A stretch of 64,000 nt of DNA, from contig DASRAU010000024.1 of assembly GCA_035638075.1 (NCBI GenBank), forward strand, positions 141,646 through 205,645, given 5' to 3'. Under the pieces are notes generated by a model. The model saw only the letters and a program-made list of their open reading frames with translations. It was not told the DNA's origin and searched no databases. Source of the stretch: DASRAU01 sp035638075. Lineage in GTDB: Bacteria > Acidobacteriota > Polarisedimenticolia > Gp22-AA2. Below, in pieces: positions 8,989-17,027 of this stretch (position 1 is the first letter of the stretch; each line of letters opens with the position of its first letter). The position numbers were made by a program, and so were the translations under genes.

Positions 8989-9546
8989 TTAGATGGTCTT
9001 GGTGCCCGGCTTCCAGTTGGCGGGGCAGCGCTCGCCGGTCTGCAGCGCCTGCAGCACGCGCACGGTCTCGTCCACGCTGCGGCCGACATTCAGGTTGTGG
9101 ATCACGGCATGCTGCACGACGCCCTTCGGGTCGATGATGAACAGGCCGCGCAGCGCGATGCCCTTGTCCTCGAGCAGCACGCCGTAGTCGCGGCTGACCG
9201 ACTTGGTGATGTCGGCGGCCAGCGGGAACTGCAGCTCGCCGAGGCCGTTCTGGTTGCGCGGCGTCTTGATCCAGGCGCGGTGCGTGAACTGGGAGTCGAT
9301 GCTGACCCCGAGGACCTCGGCGCCCGCGTCGCGGAAGCGCTGGTTGGCGTCGGAGAAGGCGATGATCTCGGTCGGGCAGACGAAGGTGAAGTCGAGCGGG
9401 TAGAAGAACATCACCAGCCACTTGCCGCGGTAGTCGGCCAGCTTCACCGGGATATTGAGATTCTCGAGATTCTTGGTCGACTCCATGGTGAAGTCGGGAG
9501 CGGGGCTGCCGACCTTGGCGATCGGGCGGGTCTGTTCCTGGGTCAT
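8989..9546 (-). CDS. Typical 2-Cys peroxiredoxin (AhpC/Prx1 family)
   Basis: Thiol peroxidase of 185 residues that reduces hydrogen peroxide and organic peroxides in the cytosol. The peroxidatic Cys57 sits in DFTFVCPTE and the resolving Cys174 in GERCPANW near the C-terminus, with SQFTHRAW and the family Arg region also present, so all catalytic parts of the Prx1/AhpC subfamily are kept. Its start overlaps the stop of the Fur-family gene by 4 bases, so regulator and enzyme are translated from one message. The upstream member has the promoter and a strong terminator closes the unit. The pairing suggests peroxide-responsive control. Confidence 0.95.
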   Translation of the reverse strand: MTQEQTRPIAKVGSPAPDFTMESTKNLENLNIPVKLADYRGKWLVMFFYPLDFTFVCPTEIIAFSDANQRFRDAGAEVLGVSIDSQFTHRAWIKTPRNQNGLGELQFPLAADITKSVSRDYGVLLEDKGIALRGLFIIDPKGVVQHAVIHNLNVGRSVDETVRVLQALQTGERCPANWKPGTKTI

Positions 9547-10142
9547 CGTCTGTCTCCTTGGGATCCTGAGGTGGTGTGCGAATGGCCCGGATGGGCCGTG
9601 TTCCGGCCCGGGGCCGGGTTTCCGAATGACACTCCGGCGCCGTCCTGGCAGCCGGAGCAGTAACCGACGATTTCGAGTCGCAGATCGACGGCGTGGAAGT
9701 CGGGACGCTGGTACGGCTCGAGGCGCGGCGCATGGACATCGCGCTCGACGTCTTCGATCCGCCCGCAGCGCAGGCAGCGGCGGTGATCGTGTCGATCGAT
9801 GCGGGCGTCGTAGCGCGCCGTCCCGTCCGCGCCCGCCACGCGCGCCGCCAGTCCCGCTTCGACGAGCAGGTCGAGGGTCGTATAAACGGTCGCGAGGGCC
9901 ATCCCGGGGCTGCGCTTGCGCGCGACGCGGTGGATCGCCTCGGCCGTCGGGTGATCGAAGCGCTCCGCCAGCGCCGCATACACCACCCGTCTCTGCCGGG
10001 TCGGCCGCGCGCCGTGGCTCCTCAGGGCCGCCTCCAGATGAAGCGCCCGGGAGGCGGGCCCGCCCGCAGTTTGCGCGGCGGTGCCGCGAACTCGGGCAGA
10101 CGGACGAGGAGCCGCGGACTTCGGAGAGCGGGGATGCGACAT
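9543..10142 (-). CDS. Fur-family transcriptional regulator (PerR-like by context)
   Basis: Metal- or peroxide-sensing repressor of 199 residues. An unusual Pro/Arg/Ala-rich N-terminal extension of about 38 residues precedes the winged helix (RPTRQRRVVYAAL, then HPTAEAIHRVARKR and ATVYTTLDLLVEAGL). The metal-binding dimerisation domain follows, with HDHRRCLRCG and a second Cys pair in GYCSGC. A tail of about 28 residues follows the last Cys pair and overlaps the peroxiredoxin start. No internal ATG offers a shorter protein. The cotranscribed peroxiredoxin argues for a PerR role, but sequence alone cannot separate PerR from Fur or Zur. A consensus-like promoter lies directly before the ATG, leaving a leader of only a few bases. 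Confidence 0.88.
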   Translation of the reverse strand: MSHPRSPKSAAPRPSARVRGTAAQTAGGPASRALHLEAALRSHGARPTRQRRVVYAALAERFDHPTAEAIHRVARKRSPGMALATVYTTLDLLVEAGLAARVAGADGTARYDARIDRHDHRRCLRCGRIEDVERDVHAPRLEPYQRPDFHAVDLRLEIVGYCSGCQDGAGVSFGNPAPGRNTAHPGHSHTTSGSQGDRR

Positions 10143-10151
10143 GACGCGGCG

Positions 10152-10180
10152 AGTCTAGCCCGCCCGGCGGGATGCGTCAA
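10152..10180 (-). promoter_or_regulatory. Sigma-70-like promoter of the Fur-peroxiredoxin operon
   Basis: On the minus strand TTGACG (10175-10180) and TAGACT (10152-10157) are separated by exactly 17 bases. Transcription would begin around 10145, only about 3 bases before the ATG at 10142, so the message would be essentially leaderless. The boxes are close to consensus in a very G+C-rich setting, which makes chance less likely. Confidence 0.65.
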
Positions 10181-10191
10181 TACTCTTTCTT

Positions 10192-10205
10192 GTTAACTTG
10201 ATAAC
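10192..10205. promoter_or_regulatory. A/T-rich imperfect palindrome, candidate Fur/PerR operator
   Basis: The 14-base sequence GTTAACTTGATAAC is an imperfect inverted repeat (5 of 7 arm positions match) in one of the few A/T-rich patches of this part of the window. It lies just upstream of the -35 box of the Fur-family gene and touches the stop codon of the neighbouring oxidase-like gene. Fur and PerR boxes are A/T-rich palindromes of about this size, so an autoregulatory operator is plausible; this is inference. Confidence 0.4.
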
Positions 10206-10966
10206 TACTTTATTTTACGTATTTTCTGTTGGCTAGCCTGGGTCGGAATACCGGCCGCGCGGGCGACGCCGTCGCGGTACAGGAGCCACAGCGCCAGGGT
10301 CTGGTCGAGCAGCTTCCGCAGCCGAGCGGCGGCCCGCGGGTTGCGCGCGTGATCGAGGACCATCTTCCACGCCATGCGGCGGTGGCCGCTCTCGACCTTG
10401 GCGTGCGCGCGCTTCAGGTCGAGGAAGCGCGGGTCCACGCCGTAATGCCGCACGAGGAAATGCTCCCGCAGACCGGGCTCCGGGTCCTCTTCGTGCGCGC
10501 CGGCGGGTCCGCTGACCTCGCGTCGATCCACGCGGCTTCCCTCGATGAAGATGGTGACGACGAGAGCCCCTTCGATCCACGGGCGGCGGGTCGTCACCTG
10601 GTCGATGAAGGCGCGGTAGGCGGCCGCTTCGGGAATGAGGTCGATCGACTCGAACTGTTTCCGCGTGAACCCGAGCCCCTGCATCATCTCGAGGAACAGC
10701 TCCGGGTGCGGCTTGCTCTTGGAGAGCCCGCCCGTCTCCTCTTCGTACAGGTTCTCGGCCAGGTCCTGGCGCACCTCGGGGTGCGGGCAGCGCGCGTGCA
10801 CCCGGCTGAGCAGGACCGGGAAATCACGCACGTAGACGGCGTGCTCCTGCTGGTAGTGCAGCAGGAGCTGCGGCCGGGTCGCCCGCCCTTCGCTGAAGTG
10901 GCTGTACGCCCAGTGATCCTTCCGATCCATCACGGAGAGAAGCGATTCGAGAAGGGCTCGATCCAT
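10205..10966 (-). CDS. Heme-oxygenase-fold diiron oxidase-like protein (TenA/PqqC/CADD superfamily)
   Basis: All-helical protein of 253 residues. Stretches such as HYQQEHAVYVRDFPVL, LAENLYEEETGG followed by HPELF, and KVESGHRRMAW carry the spaced Glu/His residues that bind iron in the iron-containing redox branch of this superfamily. The branch includes CADD-like enzymes of p-aminobenzoate synthesis and small fatty-acid-cleaving oxidases; the exact reaction here cannot be told. The start at 10966 is chosen because AGGAGAG precedes it; the same frame is open to 11545 without homology. Its end abuts the palindrome before the Fur-family promoter, so it could share redox control with that operon. 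Confidence 0.75.
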   Translation of the reverse strand: MDRALLESLLSVMDRKDHWAYSHFSEGRATRPQLLLHYQQEHAVYVRDFPVLLSRVHARCPHPEVRQDLAENLYEEETGGLSKSKPHPELFLEMMQGLGFTRKQFESIDLIPEAAAYRAFIDQVTTRRPWIEGALVVTIFIEGSRVDRREVSGPAGAHEEDPEPGLREHFLVRHYGVDPRFLDLKRAHAKVESGHRRMAWKMVLDHARNPRAAARLRKLLDQTLALWLLYRDGVARAAGIPTQASQQKIRKIK

Positions 10967-11031
10967 GGCGGTTTTCACTCTCCTGTCCGGTGAGCGGGAC
11001 GCCTTCAAGATGGCACCGGCCGGGGCCGGGA

Positions 11032-12093
11032 TCAAGTCGGCCGGGACAACCGCCCCGAAAGCCCGTGTCCACCGCCGGATCCGTGCGATCCGGCGGTTCC
11101 ACCCCGGCTGCCGGCGGCGGCCCGGCCGGGGCCGGGCGCCTGTGTCCCGCCGCCCGGGGGCGGCGGAGGAGGGGGTTCGGGAGCGGGGACCGGCGGGGCC
11201 TCCGCGGGCGGCGGCTCGGTGGTCTCGCCGTTCTCCTCGGCGGCCTTGCGGTTCTGCTCGTCCTCGGGCGGAGGGATCGCGAACGGGACATCCTTGGGCT
11301 CGGAGGGCTTCTCGACCGGGGCGGGCGGCTTCTTCGCCGGACGCGGCTTCGGCGGCGCCTCCTGCCCCGCGGCCGGCAACGTCATCCCGTCGGGCGGCAG
11401 GACCAGCAGGCGCAGCTCCGGGATCAGCGAGCGGTAGATCTCGGACGCCACGTCGGGATCGAGGTGGAGCGCGATCTTCAGCCGCGCCTCGTCGCCGCCG
11501 GCGGGGCCGTGCCAGCGCCGCAGGGCGCCGACGAAACGGCCCCACATCCCGTCCACGCCGCTGCGCGTCTCGCGGCCGAGCACCTCGACGGCGATCGGCT
11601 GCTTGAAGCTCAGGCGGTATTCCCGCGGCGGCTCGGGAGGCAGCGCGTTCGCCGCGTTCTCGTCATCGGCGCCGTCCTCCACCTGCTCCGGCGAGAGCGG
11701 CTTCAGGCGCGGATCGTTCTCCTTCTCCTGCAGGGTGAAGATGCCGGCGAGGAGCGGCGCTCCCGGCGTGCCCTCCGAGGTCTCGAGGCCTTCCACGGCC
11801 AGGTCGTGGATCGGCACCTCGCGCATGGTCATCCCCATCAGGCGATAGCGCAGCGCGCGCCCGCCGAGATCGAGCACCAGGTACGGCTTGCGGGTCGCGG
11901 CAAGGGCGAGCTCGCTCTCGAGCACGGCGGCGCGCCGGCGCGCGGCATCCAGATCGGCGCGGGTGGTCCGCGCCGTCCTGGCGGCCTGCGCCGCGACGGC
12001 CGACCGGGCCCCGGTCGCCGGCGGGAGCGCGAGCGCCACCGCGACCGCGAGCGCGCCGGCCAGGAGCGAAACGACAGGACGATGGCGCCGCAT
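11032..12093 (-). CDS. Exported YkuD-related protein without catalytic motif, Pro-rich tail
   Basis: Protein of 353 residues with a signal peptide (about 8-35), a short Ala/Arg helix, then a segment (YLVLDLGGRALRYRLMG) that resembles the first strands of the L,D-transpeptidase encoded just upstream (YLVIDTGRNRLSLIENG). The later stretch AGIFTLQEKENDP aligns loosely with the transpeptidase segment around GEFFIRAKHPDP. The HxG...SHGC active-site block is absent. The last 120 residues are low complexity (Pro, Glu, Ala, Gly), typical of periplasmic linkers. It shares a base with the upstream stop (TGATG), so it is the last gene of the operon. I read it as a non-catalytic relative of its two neighbours; the homology is weak and inferred by eye. 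Confidence 0.6.
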   Translation of the reverse strand: MRRHRPVVSLLAGALAVAVALALPPATGARSAVAAQAARTARTTRADLDAARRRAAVLESELALAATRKPYLVLDLGGRALRYRLMGMTMREVPIHDLAVEGLETSEGTPGAPLLAGIFTLQEKENDPRLKPLSPEQVEDGADDENAANALPPEPPREYRLSFKQPIAVEVLGRETRSGVDGMWGRFVGALRRWHGPAGGDEARLKIALHLDPDVASEIYRSLIPELRLLVLPPDGMTLPAAGQEAPPKPRPAKKPPAPVEKPSEPKDVPFAIPPPEDEQNRKAAEENGETTEPPPAEAPPVPAPEPPPPPPPGGGTQAPGPGRAAAGSRGGTAGSHGSGGGHGLSGRLSRPT

Positions 12094-12734
12094 CAGTAGA
12101 TGTAGACCGGGGTGCCGATGCGCACCTTGTGGTAGACACGGTCGAGATCGTCGTCGCCGAGCCGCACGCAGCCGTGCGTGACGCTCAGCCCCAGCGCGCG
12201 CTTGTACAGCGTGCCGTGGATGAGATAGCCGTCCCCGAGATCCATGGCGTAGGCGCCGAGCTCGGTCGGGGCGAGCCGCTCGGCGAGCTTGCGCGGGATC
12301 GCCTCGCCGACCTCGAGGAAGGCCCAGTCCGGCTTGATCCAGACCGGGTCCGGGTGCTTGGCGCGGATGAAGAACTCGCCGCGCGGCGTCTCGAACACCC
12401 AGCGCCGCTTGCGCTCCGGGTCGACGAGCGCGCGCCCCGACCCGGTGGAGCAGACGGCATTCAGGGTCTCGGTCCCATTCTCGATGAGCGAAAGCCGGTT
12501 GCGACCGGTGTCGATGACGAGATAGACGGGGGCTTTCGGCGCGAGCGCGTCGAGGCGGTGCGCCAGCGTGTCGGTCCGCGACGCGAGGCTTTTGAATTCC
12601 TTTTCGCCGGCCGCGTCGAGCGGTCGCCCGTCCACGGGGGCCGGGGCGGGGCCGCGGTGCCGCGCGAAGAAGACGACGAGGGCGAGCACCACGACGGCCC
12701 CCGCCGCCACGAGCCAGGTCTCGCGTCGCGTCAT
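12093..12734 (-). CDS. L,D-transpeptidase (YkuD/ErfK family)
   Basis: Periplasmic enzyme of 213 residues that would form 3-3 peptidoglycan cross-links or attach proteins to peptidoglycan. One N-terminal membrane helix (about 5-24) anchors it. The YkuD domain begins at VYLVIDTGRNRLSL and carries the active-site block LIHGT followed by VTHGCVRLGDDDL, with the nucleophilic Cys in HGC. The ATG overlaps the stop of the preceding transpeptidase gene by 4 bases, so the two are coupled. Two different L,D-transpeptidases in one operon suggest distinct roles in envelope maturation. Confidence 0.92.
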   Translation of the reverse strand: MTRRETWLVAAGAVVVLALVVFFARHRGPAPAPVDGRPLDAAGEKEFKSLASRTDTLAHRLDALAPKAPVYLVIDTGRNRLSLIENGTETLNAVCSTGSGRALVDPERKRRWVFETPRGEFFIRAKHPDPVWIKPDWAFLEVGEAIPRKLAERLAPTELGAYAMDLGDGYLIHGTLYKRALGLSVTHGCVRLGDDDLDRVYHKVRIGTPVYIY

Positions 12735-13783
12735 TCGTACTCCCCGTCCGGGATGGTGCCGACGATGGTCACCGGCGTGCCGACCTGCACCAGGCCCACG
12801 AGCGCGTCCATGTCGTCATTGCTGAGCGCGACGCACCCCTGCGTCCAGTCCTGCTCGCGGCCGCCCGCGCCGTGGATCTCGATGTTGCTGCCGGCGCCGC
12901 CGCGCCGCGGCACGAGACCCTGCTGCTTGAGCGCCCGGAAGCGCCTGAGGTCCTCCTCGTTGGGGTAGTCGAGCATCAGGGCGCGATAGTAACGGGTCTG
13001 GCCGGGCGCGCGCACCTCGGTGATCCTGTAACGCCCTTCCGGGGTGAAGGCGTCGCCGGCGAACGACTTGTGCTCCATGCCTCCGAGACCGAGGTCGACG
13101 CGGAAGGACGCCAGCTCGTCGTCGCCGCGCACGACCAGGAGCTGCCGGCGGAGCTTGTCCACCAGGATCACCGTCCGCTTCTCCTTCTGACTCTGCAGAA
13201 GCGTCGCGCGCAGCCAGCGGCGCCACGCCGCGGTGCGAGGATTGGCGCGGTACCCGTCGATGAACGCGTCCGCCGCCTTCACCGCGTCGCCGACGAGCGC
13301 CCGGCCCCGGCCGGCGGCGTCCCCCGCCCGCTCGTACTCGCCCTGCTTGAACGAGGCCCGGCCTTCGTTCAGGCTCATCGTGGCGCGCAGCAGCCGGCTC
13401 TGGATGTTCTCGTCCGGGGTGTGCCGCGCCAGCGCCGTGGCGTGCCCGAGCGCGCTCTCCAGGTCGTCGAGCGCCGCGCCGGCCCGCCGGCGGCGCCCCT
13501 CCTCGACCGCGGCGGCGTGCGCCGCGCACGACTCACCGGCTTCGACCGCCGCCGCCACCAGCTTCTCGGCGGCGTGGTAGCGCCGCGACCACGAGGCCTT
13601 GCGGCGCTGCACGCGAATCTCCGCCTCGGCGCGGGCGAGCGCCGCCTGCGCCTCGGCGCAGATCTGCGGCGCCCGCAGCACGCCCCCGGACGCCGCCGCC
13701 CGCTGCATCGCCTTCTCGGCCATCTCGAGCTGGCGGAGCGGGGGCTGGCCGCAGGCGGAAGCCAGGAGCCCGATCGCCGCCAC
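12731..13783 (-). CDS. Lipoprotein L,D-transpeptidase with N-terminal helical domain (YafK-like)
   Basis: About 350 residues. The N-terminus reads IGLLASACG, a clear lipobox. Residues to about 170 form a helical region rich in Ala/Arg/Glu resembling the coiled-coil lipoprotein encoded upstream. The C-terminal YkuD domain begins at RTVILVDKLRRQLLVV and has IEIHGAGG and TQGCVALSNDDMD, where the usual His before Gly-Cys is Gln, as in YafK-type enzymes. The start is uncertain. There is no ATG, and GTG at 13783 is the only standard start before the lipobox, but a GGAGG lies about 33 bases further upstream and the Arg-rich codons between look like part of a signal peptide, so a non-standard start near 13800-13830 is possible. 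Confidence 0.8.
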   Translation of the reverse strand: MAAIGLLASACGQPPLRQLEMAEKAMQRAAASGGVLRAPQICAEAQAALARAEAEIRVQRRKASWSRRYHAAEKLVAAAVEAGESCAAHAAAVEEGRRRRAGAALDDLESALGHATALARHTPDENIQSRLLRATMSLNEGRASFKQGEYERAGDAAGRGRALVGDAVKAADAFIDGYRANPRTAAWRRWLRATLLQSQKEKRTVILVDKLRRQLLVVRGDDELASFRVDLGLGGMEHKSFAGDAFTPEGRYRITEVRAPGQTRYYRALMLDYPNEEDLRRFRALKQQGLVPRRGGAGSNIEIHGAGGREQDWTQGCVALSNDDMDALVGLVQVGTPVTIVGTIPDGEYE

Positions 13784-13831
13784 GGCGGCGAGACGGCGCG
13801 CGGCGGTGCGGCGCGGCCTCCGAGACGAGAA

Positions 13832-13862
13832 GGGCCCGGCCGGTGCGTGACCGGCCGGGCCC
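13832..13862 (-). terminator. Perfect 12-bp hairpin after the coiled-coil lipoprotein gene
   Basis: Positions 13832-13843 pair perfectly with 13851-13862 around a 7-base loop. On the minus strand it lies about 20 bases after the stop of the lipoprotein gene and is followed by a T-rich run (TTCTCGTCT). It probably attenuates transcription between that gene and the transpeptidase genes, lowering their expression relative to the lipoprotein. Confidence 0.6.
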
Positions 13863-13884
13863 CGTGGAATCGACGACGGCGTGG

Positions 13885-14499
13885 CTACTTCTTCGCGGCC
13901 GGCTTGTGCGCCGCGCCGGCCCGCTTCGCCTTCGCCTCCTCGATCTGCGTTGCCATCGAGGTGGCCTGGTCCTTCACGGAGTTGGCGCTCTCGAGCGCCT
14001 TCTTGTAGTCCTCGCTGCCGGCGGCGGTCTTCGCCGCCTCGAGCGTGGACTTCAGCGTCCCGAGATCGTTCTCCATCAGCTTGAGATCCGCCGCGGAGTC
14101 CTTGGTCTTCGGCGCCGTCTTCAGCGCCGCCTCGGCCGTCTGGATCGCCGTGTCGGCCGCCGCGATCGCCGCTTCGGAGTCGGTCTTGGCCTGCTGCTTG
14201 TTGGCCGCCGCCGCTTCCGCCGCCTTCGCCGCGCCGTCCTTCGCCTGGGCGAGGAGCTCCTTCGCCTTGTCGTAGTTCTTCATCCACTTCTGGTTCTGAG
14301 CGCTGATCTCGGCCTGCGCCGCGCTCATCGACTCTTCGGCCGCCTTGGCCTCGGTCGGGGCCCAGGTGTCGGCGTTCGCCTGCCGGGCGCGATCCAGCTC
14401 CGCCTGTGCAGCGTTCTGCTCGTCCTGCGGCGGCTTGGCACAACCAACCGCCGCGAACAGGACCAGGACAGCCAGGGTGAGAAGCGTGACGCGTTTCAT
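13885..14499 (-). CDS. Ala-rich coiled-coil lipoprotein
   Basis: Protein of 204 residues with a signal peptide ending in a lipobox (LFAAVGC, Cys about residue 20). Nearly all the rest is Ala/Lys/Glu/Asp-rich helix with heptad-like spacing (KELLAQAKDGAAKAAEAAAANKQQ), so an extended coiled coil in the periplasm is likely, similar in style to Lpp or DUF4398 proteins. AAGGAGG lies ideally before the ATG, which argues for high expression. As first gene of the L,D-transpeptidase operon it could be an attachment partner for the transpeptidases; its Lys-rich C-terminus (HKPAAKK) would suit attachment to peptidoglycan, but that is speculation. Confidence 0.75.
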   Translation of the reverse strand: MKRVTLLTLAVLVLFAAVGCAKPPQDEQNAAQAELDRARQANADTWAPTEAKAAEESMSAAQAEISAQNQKWMKNYDKAKELLAQAKDGAAKAAEAAAANKQQAKTDSEAAIAAADTAIQTAEAALKTAPKTKDSAADLKLMENDLGTLKSTLEAAKTAAGSEDYKKALESANSVKDQATSMATQIEEAKAKRAGAAHKPAAKK

Positions 14500-14734
14500 G
14501 ATCAGGGCTCGCCTCCTTGCAGAAGTGATGGAACGAGAGCGTTGTCGACGTCGGCACCGGCCGCTGGCTTCGCCCCTGGAAGCGGCCTCGTACCCGGTTC
14601 CGGACCCCAGGAGGGGCGGGAGGATAGCAGATTGGTCCAGATGTGCCAACAGCCCCCGCCCATACGGCCCCGGAGCAAAGAACAGGGTTAGACTCCCCCC
14701 TTCCACCGGGGCGTCCGCCCGGTTCCGGCACGGC

Positions 14735-15205
14735 ATGACGACGAGCCTTCCGAACCTGCACCCGGCCATTGTCCACCTGCCGCTGGCGCTGCTGCCGGCC
14801 GCCATCCTGTTCGACCTTCTGGCCCTGGCGCGGCCGACCTGGACCTGGCTCGATCGCGGCGCCGCGCTGCTCCTCCTGCTCGCGGCCCTCGGCGCGGCCG
14901 GCGCGGTCGTCGCCGGCGAGGAGGCGGAGGAAGGCCTTGGTCCACAGTCCCCCGCCGTGCACCAGGTGCTGCACGCTCACGAGGACCTGGGAAAGAAGAG
15001 CCTCATGGCGATCGGCGCCCTGGCCCTGGCGCGTCTCTTCCTCGCCTACCGCGATCGGGACCGGCCGCGGCTGACCGCCCTGTTCCTGCGCGTCGTCCTG
15101 CTGTGCGCCGCCGGCGGCGCGCTCTTCCTGCTCGGCCTCGCCGCCGATCGCGGCGGAGCTCTCGTCTACGGTCACGGCGTGGCGGTCGAACGTCCTGCCC
15201 CCTGA
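14735..15205 (+). CDS. DUF2231-type integral membrane protein
   Basis: Membrane protein of 156 residues with about four helices. The opening LHPAIVHLPLALLPAAILFDLL matches the DUF2231 pattern (LHP.lVHfPiall), whose function is unknown. His residues in HPAIVH and in HQVLHAHEDLGKK could bind metal or heme, but this is only suggested by position. The ATG at 14735 starts the conserved motif directly. It stands alone on its strand, with a divergent lipoprotein gene before it and a convergent glycosyltransferase gene 21 bases after it. Confidence 0.75.
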   Translation: MTTSLPNLHPAIVHLPLALLPAAILFDLLALARPTWTWLDRGAALLLLLAALGAAGAVVAGEEAEEGLGPQSPAVHQVLHAHEDLGKKSLMAIGALALARLFLAYRDRDRPRLTALFLRVVLLCAAGGALFLLGLAADRGGALVYGHGVAVERPAP

Positions 15206-15226
15206 ACCTCCCGACCGCGCCGTCGC

Positions 15227-16921
15227 TCAGGGATTGGCGGCGGGGAGGACCTCGTAGATGTAGTAGGCGTGACCGACGATCGCCTTCGGTTCGCGGTGCG
15301 CCATCCAGTTCTGCGGGCCGTCGCCGAAGCGCGCCTGCAGCTGCCCGTGGGTGCGCGCCCACAGGTGCGTCGAGATCGCCGACAGGCCGATCGGCAGGCC
15401 GCGCATCAGGTCGTCCGAGCCGAGACGGTCGAACTCGATCCCGTAGACATCGGGGCGCGCCGTGCCGAAGTACGCGAGCCCGATGCGATGCCCCGGCGCG
15501 TTGGCGCGGAGCCACGCGGCCAGCTCCTTCAGGCCCTGTCCCCAGTCCACGTTGCTGTCGTCGAGCCACAGAGGACCGCACGCGGTCCCCGCGTCGCGCC
15601 CGAGACGGGCGGGCGACGTCATCAGGCAGGCGCTCTCGTTGAAGAAGGTGAGGTGATCGGGAGAGATCCCCCAGGCGTTGAGGCCGAGCCAGCCGCACAA
15701 CACCGCGAGCGCGCCTTTCTTCAGGGGCGATCCCGACTCCCAGAGCGCCTTCGCACCGACGCCTCCGGCGAGGTGCAGGAACGGCAGCGCCGGGATGAGA
15801 TAGCGGAAGCCGAGGTTGTGCGACAGGAACGTGTAGAAGAAGAACAGGGCGGCCGGCGGCAGCAGCACGAAGGCGCGATCCATCGCGGTGACGGCGCGCC
15901 GCAGCAGCAGCACCACGGCGCCGGTCATCGCCAGCAGGATCGACGGCAGCGGCTCCTTGAGCATGTAGGCCACGAGGTAATAGGTCCAGAACTGCGGCTT
16001 GAAGGTCCCCGCCATGTACGGCCAGTAGTTCGGATCGTGGTCCGCGTTCACGCGCTCGAGGCCGGTGAGGTAGAGCGTCGGCGAGCGGAACAGGTACGAC
16101 GCCCAGACGACCAGCCCGGCCACGACGAGAAGCGCCGCCAGGGCGTAGAGACACCAGACGGCGCGCGCCAGGGGCGCCTCCCCGGCGTAGGGATCGAGGA
16201 GGGTGCTCGGGCGCCGCTGCACCGCGGCGGGGATCCAGCGGATGGCGGCGAAGACGAGACCGGCCACCAGCGCCACGAACAGGACGCCCGTGAACTTGGC
16301 GGCGAGCGCCGCGCCGAGCGCCGCGCCGCAGAGCGCCAGCCTCGGCAGCGTGCGGTGCTGCAGCCACCGCCACAGTGTCCACGCCGTCAGGACCGCGCCG
16401 AGCGCGAACCCGGTGTCGGTCGTGACGATCACGCCGTGCGCCACGATGGCGGGATCGAGCACGAACAGGAACGTCGCCGCGAGCGCCGCGAAGGGTCCGA
16501 GCATCTCGCGGCCCCACGCGAAGATCGCGGCGCCGAGCAGGATGGTCAGGAGCAGGAAAGGCGCGCGGGCGAGCAGCATGACCCGGTCCGGATCGTTGCC
16601 GTAGATGACGCTGCTGCCGACCTCCCATTGCAGGAACGGCACCGGGTCGGGGCCCGCCTCGACCCAGTCGCGCTCCTTGATCGGCCAGGCGATGCCGCCG
16701 AGGATGAGCGGCACCGCCGCGATGTCCTTGAGGAGCGGCGGATGCTGCAGATTGATCTTGAAGTCGCCGGTCTTGAGGTACGAGAGCCCGGCGCCGATGT
16801 GCGCCGGCTCGTCGAAGGTGGGCGCCATGCGGGTGATTCCCGGCGCCGCCTGCCAGGCGTAAAGGGCCAGCAGGCCGCAGGCGAGAAAGCCTCCCCACTT
16901 CACCAGACCGCGCTCGGACAC
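15227..16921 (-). CDS. Family-39-type membrane glycosyltransferase (PMT/ArnT-like)
   Basis: Polytopic protein of about 564 residues with some ten membrane helices. The first periplasmic loop has TFDEPAHIGAG, containing the Asp-Glu pair that is the catalytic signature of protein mannosyltransferase/ArnT enzymes, which transfer a sugar from a polyprenyl-phosphate carrier. LQHPPLLK a few residues later is also family-typical. A soluble periplasmic C-terminal part (WLDDSNVDWGQGLKELAAWL) is shared with the divergent neighbour. No ATG is available; GTG at 16921 (or 16939) fits the N-terminal helix best. Acceptor and sugar are unknown. Confidence 0.85.
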   Translation of the reverse strand: MSERGLVKWGGFLACGLLALYAWQAAPGITRMAPTFDEPAHIGAGLSYLKTGDFKINLQHPPLLKDIAAVPLILGGIAWPIKERDWVEAGPDPVPFLQWEVGSSVIYGNDPDRVMLLARAPFLLLTILLGAAIFAWGREMLGPFAALAATFLFVLDPAIVAHGVIVTTDTGFALGAVLTAWTLWRWLQHRTLPRLALCGAALGAALAAKFTGVLFVALVAGLVFAAIRWIPAAVQRRPSTLLDPYAGEAPLARAVWCLYALAALLVVAGLVVWASYLFRSPTLYLTGLERVNADHDPNYWPYMAGTFKPQFWTYYLVAYMLKEPLPSILLAMTGAVVLLLRRAVTAMDRAFVLLPPAALFFFYTFLSHNLGFRYLIPALPFLHLAGGVGAKALWESGSPLKKGALAVLCGWLGLNAWGISPDHLTFFNESACLMTSPARLGRDAGTACGPLWLDDSNVDWGQGLKELAAWLRANAPGHRIGLAYFGTARPDVYGIEFDRLGSDDLMRGLPIGLSAISTHLWARTHGQLQARFGDGPQNWMAHREPKAIVGHAYYIYEVLPAANP

Positions 16922-17027
16922 GGGGCGGGATGCTAGCACGGCGTGCCGCGGCCATCGGCCGGTTCGCGGCGTCGCCGACGTGGCGCCGTCGCGGGCTGAT
17001 GGTATCGTCCGCCTCCGTGGTGCGCCC

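Noticed and set aside
10967..11545. N-terminal extension of the diiron oxidase-like gene
   Set aside because: The extension is Arg/Pro low complexity overlapping the YkuD-related gene, and a good ribosome binding site precedes the ATG at 10966.
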